Shown here piece after piece: positions 10,730 to 23,217 of a stretch of 64,000 nt of DNA (its first letter is position 1; each line of letters starts with the position of its first letter). The stretch is from Microplitis mediator (taxonomy: Eukaryota > Arthropoda > Insecta > Hymenoptera > Braconidae), in assembly GCF_029852145.1 (NCBI RefSeq), contig NC_079975.1, positions 23,875,364 through 23,939,363 of the forward strand, written 5' to 3'. The position numbers were made by a program, and so were the translations under genes. Under the pieces are notes generated by a model, which saw only the letters and a program-made list of their open reading frames with translations, was not told the origin of the DNA and made no database searches.

Positions 10730-11389
10730 TATTAGTATTTTTTATATAATTATGAAAGAACCTACTCAAAATATCTCGATTAATAACAAAAGCAAAAAAA
10801 ATATATGTAAATAAAAAAAAATTGAACTGAAACAATTCAGGCTTACCAATTAGCAAAAAAAAAAAAACAGCTACACTAGGATGGTAATTCGCAAGCGCCC
10901 CTGGTGGGATAAATGTACGTATAATGTATAAGTATAGATATATCGGCATCCATGTTAATTTTACATCGATATATATAGATATAGTTATACAGCCTTTTTA
11001 TTCTTTTATTAATTGTTATTAAACGACACTGAATTACCTAGCCAGTAGCAATAGGGGATCTACAAATCTTTCAAAGAATTAAAAAAAAAAAAATTTGATT
11101 CAATTACTGCATTTTTTCGTAAGTTATTGTGTCTACGGGTTTCATACTTGACGGACAGGAAATTTTTTTAGACTATTTTGATGTTTTTTCCTTTTTTATT
11201 GAACTAAATAAATTTTTGAAAAGTATGGAACAAATCTCCATTAAATTATCTTCAAAATAGTATGCAACATATCTCAATTCCGTAAACTAACAAGGGTATA
11301 ATAATTGAAATAGTTGCCGAAGTGAGGCGAATTAAATTTTTCGATCATAAAGCACATCTCAGATGCTTCGCATCATGAGTCGTGCAATA
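10568..11389. repeat. Left 822-bp direct repeat flanking the satellite
   Basis: This segment is repeated in the same orientation at 23218-24039 with about a dozen single-base differences seen by eye, so roughly 98% identity. It ends exactly where the first 174-bp satellite unit begins (GTGCAATA/GCTAATTTTCG). The repeat includes about 22 bases outside the inner inverted-repeat element on its left and three on its right. It was therefore copied as a chromosomal segment, not inserted twice. No open frame fills it; a 75-codon minus frame at 10722-10949 looks fortuitous. Confidence 0.9.
10590..11386. mobile_element. 797-bp inverted-repeat element (left copy)
   Basis: The left end TGCGCGACTCATAATGC (10590) and right end GCATCATGAGTCGTGCA (to 11386) are inverted repeats of 17 bp, with one mismatch in the cleaner right copy and two here. 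The interior is AT-rich with a long poly(T) run near 10699-10722 and no transposase. It fits a non-autonomous DNA transposon. No target-site duplication is clear. Confidence 0.55.
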
Positions 11390-12952
11390 GCTAATTTTCG
11401 AAAAAAATCAGAATGAAAAGACGAAGTGAAACGGCAAGACCTGAATTATTTCTATCTTTTGGGGCATTTTGATTGATTCTGACGAATCTAGGGACTGTTC
11501 AGCTAAACTACTTTCACGATCGTGTTCCTCGGGAAATTTCCGATGCGAAACTGGTGTCAAATAGCTAATTTTCGAAAAAAATCAGAATCAAAAGACGAAG
11601 TGAAACGGCAAGACCTGCATTATTTCTATCTTTTGGGGCATTTTGATTGATTCTAACGAATCTAGGGACTGTTCAGCTAAACTACTTTCACGATCGTGTT
11701 CCTCGGGAAATTTCCGATGGGAAACTAGTGTCAAATAGCTAATTTTCGAAAAAAATCAGAATCAAAAGACGAAGTGAAATGGCAAGACCTGAATTATTTC
11801 TATCTTTTGGGGCATTTTGATTGATTCTAACGAATCTAGGGACTGTTCAGCTGAACTACTTTCACGATCGTGTTCCTCGGAAAATTTCCGATGGAAAACT
11901 AGTGTCAAATAGCTAATTTTCGAAAAAAATCAGAATCAAAAGACGAAGTGAAATGGCAAGACCTGAATTATTTCTATCTTTTGGGGCATTTTGATTGATT
12001 CTAACGAATCTAGGGACTGTTCAGCTGAACTACTTTCACGATCGTGTTCCTCGGAAAATTTCCGATGGAAAACTAGTGTCAAATAGCTAATTTTCGAAAA
12101 AAATCAGAATCAAAAGACGAAGTGAAATGGCAAGACCTGAATTATTTCTATCTTTTGGGGCATTTTGATTGATTCTAACGAATCTAGGGACTGTTCAGCT
12201 AAACTACTTTCACGATCGTGTTCCTCGGGAAATTTCCGATGGGAAACTAGTGTCAAATAGCTAATTTTCGAAAAAAATCAGAATCAAAAGACGAAGTGAA
12301 ATGGCAAGACCTGAATTATTTCTATCTTTTGGGGCATTTTGATTGATTCTAACGAATCTAGGGACTGTTCAGCTGAACTACTTTCACGATCGTGTTCCTC
12401 GGAAAAATTTCCGATGGAAAACTAGTGTCAAATAGCTAATTTTCGAAAAAAATCAGAATCAAAAGACGAAGTGAAATGGCAAGACCTGAATTATTTCTAT
12501 CTTTTGGGGCATTTTGATTGATTCTAACGAATCTAGGGACTGTTCAGCTAAACTACTTTCACGATCGTGTTCCTCGGGAAATTTCCGATGGGAAACTAGT
12601 GTCAAATAGCTAATTTTCGAAAAAAATCAGAATCAAAAGACGAAGTGAAATGGCAAGACCTGAATTATTTCTATCTTTTGGGGCATTTTGATTGATTCTA
12701 ACGAATCTAGGGACTGTTCAGCTAAACTACTTTCACGATCGTGTTCCTCGGGAAATTTCCGATGGGAAACTAGTGTCAAATAGCTAATTTTCGAAAAAAA
12801 TCAGAATCAAAAGACGAAGTGAAATGGCAAGACCTGAATTATTTCTATCTTTTGGGGCATTTTGATTGATTCTAACGAATCTAGGGACTGTTCAGCTAAA
12901 CTACTTTCACGATCGTGTTCCTCGGGAAATTTCCAATGGGAAACTAGTGTCA

Positions 12953-15214
12953 AATAGCTAATTTTCGAAAAAAATCAGAATCAAAAGACGAAGTGAAACG
13001 GCAAGACCTGAATTACTTCTATTTTCCGGGGCATTTTGATTATTTCTGACGAATCTAGCGACTGCTCAGCTAAACTACTTTCACGATCGTGTTCCTCGGG
13101 AAATTTCCGATGGGAAACTAGTGTCAAATAGCTAATTTTCGAAAAAAATCAGAATCAAAAGACGAAGTGAAATGGCAAGACCTGAATTATTTCTATCTTT
13201 TGGGGCATTTTGATTGATTCTAACGAATCTAGGGACTGTTCAGCTAAACTACTTTCACGATCGTGTTCCTCGGGAAATTTCCGATGGAAAACTAGTGTCA
13301 AATAGCTAATTTTCGAAAAAAATCAGAATCAAAAGACGAAGTGAAACGGCAAGACCTGAATTACTTCTATTTTCCGGGGCATTTTGATTATTTCTGACGA
13401 ATCTAGCGACTGCTCAGCTAAACTACTTTCACGATCGTGTTCCTCGGGAAATTTCCGATGGGAAACTAGTGTCAAATAGCTAATTTTCGAAAAAAATCAG
13501 AATCAAAAGACGAAGTGAAATGGCAAGACCTGAATTATTTCTATCTTTTGGGGCATTTTGATTGATTCTAACGAATCTAGCGACTGCTCAGCTAAACTAC
13601 TTTCACGATCGTGTTCCTCGGGAAATTTCCGATGGGAAACTAGTGTCAAATAGCTAATTTTCGAAAAAAATCAGAATCAAAAGACGAAGTGAAACGGCAA
13701 GACCTGAATTACTTCTATTTTCCGGGGCATTTTGATTATTTCTGACGAATCTAGCGACTGCTCAGCTAAACTACTTTCACGATCGTGTTCCTCGGGAAAT
13801 TTCCGATGGGAAACTAGTGTCAAATAGCTAATTTTCGAAAAAAATCAGAATCAAAAGACGAAGTGAAATGGCAAGACCTGAATTATTTCTATCTTTTGGG
13901 GCATTTTGATTGATTCTAACGAATCTAGGGACTGTTCAGCTAAACTACTTTCACGATCGTGTTCCTCGGGAAATTTCCGATGGAAAACTAGTGTCAAATA
14001 GCTAATTTTCGAAAAAAATCAGAATCAAAAGACGAAGTGAAATGGCAAGACCTGAATTATTTCTATCTTTTGGGGCATTTTGATTGATTCTAACGAATCA
14101 AGGGACTGTTCAGCTGAACTACTTTCACGATCGTGTTCCTCGGGAAATTTCCGATGGAAAACTAGTGTCAAATAGCTAATTTTCGAAAAAAATCAGAATC
14201 AAAAGACGAAGTGAAATGGCAAGACCTGAATTATTTCTATCTTTTGGGGCATTTTGATTGATTCTAACGAATCTAGGGACTGTTCAGCTAAACTACTTTC
14301 ACGATCGTGTTCCTCGGGAAATTTCCGATGGAAAACTAGTGTCAAATAGCTAATTTTCGAAAAAAATCAGAATCAAAAGACGAAGTGAAACGGCAAGACC
14401 TGAATTACTTCTATTTTCCGGGGCATTTTGATTATTTCTGACGAATCTAGCGACTGCTCAGCTAAACTACTTTCACGATCGTGTTCCTCGGGAAATTTCC
14501 GATGGGAAACTAGTGTCAAATAGCTAATTTTCGAAAAAAATCAGAATCAAAAGACGAAGTGAAATGGCAAGACCTGAATTATTTCTATCTTTTGGGGCAT
14601 TTTGATTGATTCTAACGAATCTAGCGACTGCTCAGCTAAACTACTTTCACGATCGTGTTCCTCGGGAAATTTCCGATGGAAAACTAGTGTCAAATAGCTA
14701 ATTTTCGAAAAAAATCAGAATCAAAAGACGAAGTGAAATGGCAAGACCTGAATTATTTCTATCTTTTGGGGCATTTTGATTGATTCTAACGAATCAAGGG
14801 ACTGTTCAGCTGAACTACTTTCACGATCGTGTTCCTCGGGAAATTTCCGATGGAAAACTAGTGTCAAATAGCTAATTTTCGAAAAAAATCAGAATCAAAA
14901 GACGAAGTGAAATGGCAAGACCTGAATTATTTCTATCTTTTGGGGCATTTTGATTGATTCTAACGAATCTAGGGACTGTTCAGCTAAACTACTTTCACGA
15001 TCGTGTTCCTCGGGAAATTTCCGATGGAAAACTAGTGTCAAATAGCTAATTTTCGAAAAAAATCAGAATCAAAAGACGAAGTGAAACGGCAAGACCTGAA
15101 TTACTTCTATTTTCCGGGGCATTTTGATTATTTCTGACGAATCTAGCGACTGCTCAGCTAAACTACTTTCACGATCGTGTTCCTCGGGAAATTTCCGATG
15201 GGAAACTAGTGTCA
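12953..15214. repeat. Higher-order block with B-type monomers and a 4-unit (696-bp) repeat
   Basis: B-type monomers occur at units 10, 12, 14, 18 and 22 (starts 12953, 13301, 13649, 14345, 15041). Units 15-18 and 19-22 form two similar tetramers: the second unit of each (13997 and 14693) shares the private variant GAATCAAGGG, and the fourth unit of each is type B. This is a higher-order repeat of about 696 bp nested in the 174-bp array. Confidence 0.7.
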
Positions 15215-18200
15215 AATAGCTAATTTTCGAAAAAAATCAGAATCAAAAGACGAAGTGAAATGGCAAGACCTGAATTATTTCTATCTTTTGGGGCATTTTG
15301 ATTGATTCTAACGAATCTAGGGACTGTTCAGCTAAACTACTTTCACGATCGTGTTCCTCGGGAAATTTCCGATGGAAAACTAGTGTCAAATAGCTAATTT
15401 TCGAAAAAAATCAGAATCAAAAGACGAAGTGAAATGGCAAGACCTGAATTATTTCTATCTTTTGGGGCATTTTGATTGATTCTAACGAATCTAGGGACTG
15501 TTCAGCTGAACTACTTTCACGATCGTGTTCCTCGGAAAATTTCCGATGGAAAACTAGTGTCAAATAGCTAATTTTCGAAAAAAATCAGAATCAAAAGACG
15601 AAGTGAAATGGCAAGACCTGAATTATTTCTATCTTTTGGGGCATTTTGATTGATTCTAACGAATCTAGGGACTGTTCAGCTAAACTACTTTCACGATCGT
15701 GTTCCTCGGGAAATTTCCGATGGGAAACTGGTGTCAAATAGCTAATTTTCGAAAAAAATCAGAATCAAAAGACGAAGTGAAACGGCAAGACCTGAATTAT
15801 TTCTATCTTTTGGGGCATTTTGATTGATTCTAACGAATCTAGGGACTGTTCAGCTAAACTACTTTCACGATCGTGTTCCTCGGGAAATTTCCGATGGGAA
15901 ACTGGTGTCAAATAGCTAATTTTCGAAAAAAATCAGAATCAAAAGACGAAGTGAAACGGCAAGACCTGAATTATTTCTATCTTTTGGGGCATTTTGATTG
16001 ATTCTAACGAATCTAGGGACTGTTCAGCTAAACTACTTTCACGATCGTGTTCCTCGGGAAATTTCCGATGGAAAACTAGTGTCAAATAGCTAATTTTCGA
16101 AAAAAATCAGAATCAAAAGACGAAGTGAAATGGCAAGACCTGAATTATTTCTATCTTTTGGGGCATTTTGATTGATTCTAACGAATCTAGGGACTGTTCA
16201 GCTGAACTACTTTCACGATCGTGTTCCTCGGAAAATTTCCGATGGAAAACTAGTGTCAAATAGCTAATTTTCGAAAAAAATCAGAATCAAAAGACGAAGT
16301 GAAATGGCAAGACCTGAATTATTTCTATCTTTTGGGGCATTTTGATTGATTCTAACGAATCTAGGGACTGTTCAGCTAAACTACTTTCACGATCGTGTTC
16401 CTCGGGAAATTTCCGATGGGAAACTGGTGTCAAATAGCTAATTTTCGAAAAAAATCAGAATCAAAAGACGAAGTGAAACGGCAAGACCTGAATTATTTCT
16501 ATCTTTTGGGGCATTTTGATTGATTCTAACGAATCTAGGGACTGTTCAGCTAAACTACTTTCACGATCGTGTTCCTCGGGAAATTTCCGATGGGAAACTA
16601 GTGTCAAATAGCTAATTTTCGAAAAAAATCAGAATCAAAAGACGAAGTGAAATGGCAAGACCTGAATTATTTCTATCTTTTGGGGCATTTTGATTGATTC
16701 TAACGAATCTAGGGACTGTTCAGCTAAACTACTTTCACGATCGTGTTCCTCGGGAAATTTCCGATGGGAAACTAGTGTCAAATAGCTAATTTTCGAAAAA
16801 AATCAGAATCAAAAGACGAAGTGAAATGGCAAGACCTGAATTATTTCTATCTTTTGGGGCATTTTGATTGATTCTAACGAATCTAGGGACTGTTCAGCTA
16901 AACTACTTTCACGATCGTGTTCCTCGGGAAATTTCCAATGGGAAACTAGTGTCAAATAGCTAATTTTCGAAAAAAATCAGAATCAAAAGACGAAGTGAAA
17001 TGGCAAGACCTGAATTATTTCTATCTTTTGGGGCATTTTGATTGATTCTAACGAATCTAGGGACTGTTCAGCTAAACTACTTTCACGATCGTGTTCCTCG
17101 GGAAATTTCCAATGGGAAACTAGTGTCAAATAGCTAATTTTCGAAAAAAATCAGAATCAAAAGACGAAGTGAAACGGCAAGACCTGAATTACTTCTATTT
17201 TCCGGGGCATTTTGATTATTTCTGACGAATCTAGCGACTGCTCAGCTAAACTACTTTCACGATCGTGTTCCTCGGGAAATTTCCGATGGGAAACTAGTGT
17301 CAAATAGCTAATTTTCGAAAAAAATCAGAATCAAAAGACGAAGTGAAATGGCAAGACCTGAATTATTTCTATCTTTTGGGGCATTTTGATTGATTCTAAC
17401 GAATCTAGGGACTGTTCAGCTAAACTACTTTCACGATCGTGTTCCTCGGGAAATTTCCGATGGAAAACTAGTGTCAAATAGCTAATTTTCGAAAAAAATC
17501 AGAATCAAAAGACGAAGTGAAACGGCAAGACCTGAATTACTTCTATTTTCCGGGGCATTTTGATTATTTCTGACGAATCTAGCGACTGCTCAGCTAAACT
17601 ACTTTCACGATCGTGTTCCTCGGGAAATTTCCGATGGGAAACTAGTGTCAAATAGCTAATTTTCGAAAAAAATCAGAATCAAAAGACGAAGTGAAATGGC
17701 AAGACCTGAATTATTTCTATCTTTTGGGGCATTTTGATTGATTCTAACGAATCTAGGGACTGTTCAGCTAAACTACTTTCACGATCGTGTTCCTCGGGAA
17801 ATTTCCGATGGAAAACTAGTGTCAAATAGCTAATTTTCGAAAAAAATCAGAATCAAAAGACGAAGTGAAATGGCAAGACCTGAATTATTTCTATCTTTTG
17901 GGGCATTTTGATTGATTCTAACGAATCTAGGGACTGTTCAGCTGAACTACTTTCACGATCGTGTTCCTCGGAAAATTTCCGATGGAAAACTAGTGTCAAA
18001 TAGCTAATTTTCGAAAAAAATCAGAATCAAAAGACGAAGTGAAATGGCAAGACCTGAATTATTTCTATCTTTTGGGGCATTTTGATTATTTCTGACGAAT
18101 CTAGCGACTGCTCAGCTAAACTACTTTCACGATCGTGTTCCTCGGGAAATTTCCGATGGGAAACTAGTGTCAAATAGCTAATTTTCGAAAAAAATCAGAA

Positions 18201-21200
18201 TCAAAAGACGAAGTGAAATGGCAAGACCTGAATTATTTCTATCTTTTGGGGCATTTTGATTGATTCCAACGAATCTAGGGACTGTTCAGCTGAACTACTT
18301 TCACGATCGTGTTCCTCGGAAAATTTCCGATGGAAAACTAGTGTCAAATAGCTAATTTTCGAAAAAAATCAGAATCAAAAGACGAAGTGAAATGGCAAGA
18401 CCTGAATTATTTCTATCTTTTGGGGCATTTTGATTGATTCTAACGAATCTAGGGACTGTTCAGCTGAACTACTTTCACGATCGTGTTCCTCGGAAAATTT
18501 CCGATGGAAAACTAGTGTCAAATAGCTAATTTTCGAAAAAAATCAGAATCAAAAGACGAAGTGAAATGGCAAGACCTGAATTATTTCTATCTTTTGGGGC
18601 ATTTTGATTGATTCTAACGAATCTAGGGACTGTTCAGCTAAACTACTTTCACGATCGTGTTCCTCGGGAAATTTCCGATGGAAAACTAGTGTCAAATAGC
18701 TAATTTTCGAAAAAAATCAGAATCAAAAGACGAAGTGAAATGGCAAGACCTGAATTATTTCTATCTTTTGGGGCATTTTGATTGATTCTAACGAATCTAG
18801 GGACTGTTCAGCTAAACTACTTTCACGATCGTGTTCCTCGGGAAATTTCCGATGGAAAACTAGTGTCAAATAGCTAATTTTCGAAAAAAATCAGAATCAA
18901 AAGACGAAGTGAAACGGCAAGACCTGAATTACTTCTATTTTCCGGGGCATTTTGATTATTTCTGACGAATCTAGCGACTGCTCAGCTAAACTACTTTCAC
19001 GATCGTGTTCCTCGGGAAATTTCCGATGGGAAACTAGTGTCAAATAGCTAATTTTCGAAAAAAATCAGAATCAAAAGACGAAGTGAAATGGCAAGACCTG
19101 AATTATTTCTATCTTTTGGGGCATTTTGATTGATTCTAACGAATCTAGCGACTGCTCAGCTAAACTACTTTCACGATCGTGTTCCTCGGGAAATTTCCGA
19201 TGGGAAACTAGTGTCAAATAGCTAATTTTCGAAAAAAATCAGAATCAAAAGACGAAGTGAAACGGCAAGACCTGAATTACTTCTATTTTCCGGGGCATTT
19301 TGATTATTTCTGACGAATCTAGCGACTGCTCAGCTAAACTACTTTCACGATCGTGTTCCTCGGGAAATTTCCGATGGGAAACTAGTGTCAAATAGCTAAT
19401 TTTCGAAAAAAATCAGAATCAAAAGACGAAGTGAAATGGCAAGACCTGAATTATTTCTATCTTTTGGGGCATTTTGATTGATTCTAACGAATCTAGGGAC
19501 TGTTCAGCTAAACTACTTTCACGATCGTGTTCCTCGGGAAATTTCCGATGGAAAACTAGTGTCAAATAGCTAATTTTCGAAAAAAATCAGAATCAAAAGA
19601 CGAAGTGAAATGGCAAGACCTGAATTATTTCTATCTTTTGGGGCATTTTGATTGATTCTAACGAATCTAGGGACTGTTCAGCTGAACTACTTTCACGATC
19701 GTGTTCCTCGGAAAATTTCCGATGGAAAACTAGTGTCAAATAGCTAATTTTCGAAAAAAATCAGAATCAAAAGACGAAGTGAAATGGCAAGACCTGAATT
19801 ATTTCTATCTTTTGGGGCATTTTGATTGATTCTAACGAATCTAGGGACTGTTCAGCTAAACTACTTTCACGATCGTGTTCCTCGGGAAATTTCCGATGGG
19901 AAACTGGTGTCAAATAGCTAATTTTCGAAAAAAATCAGAATCAAAAGACGAAGTGAAACGGCAAGACCTGAATTATTTCTATCTTTTGGGGCATTTTGAT
20001 TGATTCTAACGAATCTAGGGACTGTTCAGCTAAACTACTTTCACGATCGTGTTCCTCGGGAAATTTCCGATGGGAAACTGGTGTCAAATAGCTAATTTTC
20101 GAAAAAAATCAGAATCAAAAGACGAAGTGAAATGGCAAGACCTGAATTACTTCTATTTTCCGGGGCATTTTGATTATTTCTGACGAATCTAGCGACTGCT
20201 CAGCTAAACTACTTTCACGATCGTGTTCCTCGGGAAATTTCCGATGGGAAACTAGTGTCAAATAGCTAATTTTCGAAAAAAATCAGAATCAAAAGACGAA
20301 GTGAAATGGCAAGACCTGAATTATTTCTATCTTTTGGGGCATTTTGATTGATTCTAACGAATCTAGGGACTGTTCAGCTAAACTACTTTCACGATCGTGT
20401 TCCTCGGGAAATTTCCGATGGAAAACTAGTGTCAAATAGCTAATTTTCGAAAAAAATCAGAATCAAAAGACGAAGTGAAATGGCAAGACCTGAATTATTT
20501 CTATCTTTTGGGGCATTTTGATTGATTCTAACGAATCTAGGGACTGTTCAGCTAAACTACTTTCACGATCGTGTTCCTCGGGAAATTTCCGATGGGAAAC
20601 TGGTGTCAAATAGCTAATTTTCGAAAAAAATCAGAATCAAAAGACGAAGTGAAACGGCAAGACCTGAATTATTTCTATCTTTTGGGGCATTTTGATTGAT
20701 TCTAACGAATCTAGGGACTGTTCAGCTAAACTACTTTCACGATCGTGTTCCTCGGGAAATTTCCGATGGGAAACTGGTGTCAAATAGCTAATTTTCGAAA
20801 AAAATCAGAATCAAAAGACGAAGTGAAACGGCAAGACCTGAATTATTTCTATCTTTTGGGGCATTTTGATTGATTCTAACGAATCTAGGGACTGTTCAGC
20901 TAAACTACTTTCACGATCGTGTTCCTCGGGAAATTTCCGATGGAAAACTAGTGTCAAATAGCTAATTTTCGAAAAAAATCAGAATCAAAAGACGAAGTGA
21001 AATGGCAAGACCTGAATTATTTCTATCTTTTGGGGCATTTTGATTGATTCTAACGAATCTAGGGACTGTTCAGCTAAACTACTTTCACGATCGTGTTCCT
21101 CGGGAAATTTCCAATGGGAAACTAGTGTCAAATAGCTAATTTTCGAAAAAAATCAGAATCAAAAGACGAAGTGAAATGGCAAGACCTGAATTATTTCTAT

Positions 21201-22522
21201 CTTTTGGGGCATTTTGATTGATTCTAACGAATCTAGGGACTGTTCAGCTAAACTACTTTCACGATCGTGTTCCTCGGGAAATTTCCAATGGGAAACTAGT
21301 GTCAAATAGCTAATTTTCGAAAAAAATCAGAATCAAAAGACGAAGTGAAACGGCAAGACCTGAATTACTTCTATTTTCCGGGGCATTTTGATTATTTCTG
21401 ACGAATCTAGCGACTGCTCAGCTAAACTACTTTCACGATCGTGTTCCTCGGGAAATTTCCGATGGGAAACTAGTGTCAAATAGCTAATTTTCGAAAAAAA
21501 TCAGAATCAAAAGACGAAGTGAAATGGCAAGACCTGAATTATTTCTATCTTTTGGGGCATTTTGATTGATTCTAACGAATCTAGGGACTGTTCAGCTAAA
21601 CTACTTTCACGATCGTGTTCCTCGGGAAATTTCCGATGGAAAACTAGTGTCAAATAGCTAATTTTCGAAAAAAATCAGAATCAAAAGACGAAGTGAAACG
21701 GCAAGACCTGAATTACTTCTATTTTCCGGGGCATTTTGATTATTTCTGACGAATCTAGCGACTGCTCAGCTAAACTACTTTCACGATCGTGTTCCTCGGG
21801 AAATTTCCGATGGGAAACTAGTGTCAAATAGCTAATTTTCGAAAAAAATCAGAATCAAAAGACGAAGTGAAACGGCAAGACCTGAATTACTTCTATTTTC
21901 CGGGGCATTTTGATTATTTCTGACGAATCTAGCGACTGCTCAGCTAAACTACTTTCACGATCGTGTTCCTCGGGAAATTTCCGATGGGAAACTAGTGTCA
22001 AATAGCTAATTTTCGAAAAAAATCAGAATCAAAAGACGAAGTGAAATGGCAAGACCTGAATTATTTCTATCTTTTGGGGCATTTTGATTGATTCTAACGA
22101 ATCTAGGGACTGTTCAGCTAAACTACTTTCACGATCGTGTTCCTCGGGAAATTTCCGATGGAAAACTAGTGTCAAATAGCTAATTTTCGAAAAAAATCAG
22201 AATCAAAAGACGAAGTGAAATGGCAAGACCTGAATTATTTCTATCTTTTGGGGCATTTTGATTGATTCTAACGAATCTAGGGACTGTTCAGCTGAACTAC
22301 TTTCACGATCGTGTTCCTCGGAAAATTTCCGATGGAAAACTAGTGTCAAATAGCTAATTTTCGAAAAAAATCAGAATCAAAAGACGAAGTGAAATGGCAA
22401 GACCTGAATTATTTCTATCTTTTGGGGCATTTTGATTATTTCTGACGAATCTAGCGACTGCTCAGCTAAACTACTTTCACGATCGTGTTCCTCGGGAAAT
22501 TTCCGATGGGAAACTAGTGTCA
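15041..22522. repeat. Blocks duplicated at 24-unit (4176-bp) spacing
   Basis: Private variants recur in the same order 24 units apart. Units 22-26 match 46-50 (B; A; CAGCTGAAC with GGAAAATTTCC; two units ending ACTGGTG). Units 32-39 match 56-64 (two units with CCAATGGG; B; A; B; then A; CAGCTGAAC; an A/B hybrid), with one extra B unit (61) in the second block. The middle units (27-31 versus 51-55) do not match cleanly. This is what unequal crossover or block duplication would leave. Confidence 0.6.
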
Positions 22523-23217
22523 AATAGCTAATTTTCGAAAAAAATCAGAATCAAAAGACGAAGTGAAACGGCAAGACCTGAATTATTTCTATTTTCCGGG
22601 GCATTTTGATTATTTCTGACGAATCTAGCGACTGCTCAGCTAAAGTACTTCCCTGATCGTGTTCCTCGGGAAATTTCCGATGGGAAACTAGTGTCAAATA
22701 GCTAATTTTCGAAAAATATCAGAATCAAAAGACGAAGTGAAACGGCAAGACCTGAATTATTTCTATTTTCCGGGGCATTTTGATTATTTCTGACGAATCT
22801 AGCGACTGCTCAGCTAAAGTACTTTCCTGATCGTGTTCCTCGGAAAATTTCCGATGGGAAACTAGTGTCAAATAGCTAATTTTCGAAAAATATCAGAATC
22901 AAAAGACGAAGTGAAACGGCAAGACCTGAATTATTTCTATCTTTTGGGGCATTTTGATTGATTCTAACGAATCTAGGGACTGTTCAGCTAAACTATTTTC
23001 ACGATCGTGTTTCTCGGGAAATTTCCGATGGGAAACTAGTGTCAAATAGCTAATTTTCGAAAAAAATCAGAATCAAAAGACGAAGTGAAACGGCAAGACC
23101 TGAATTACTTCTATCTTCCGGAGCATTTTGATTGATTCTGACGAATCTAGCGACTGCTCAGCTAAACAACTTTCATGATCGTGTTCCTCGGGAAATTTCC
23201 GATGGGAAACTAGTGTC

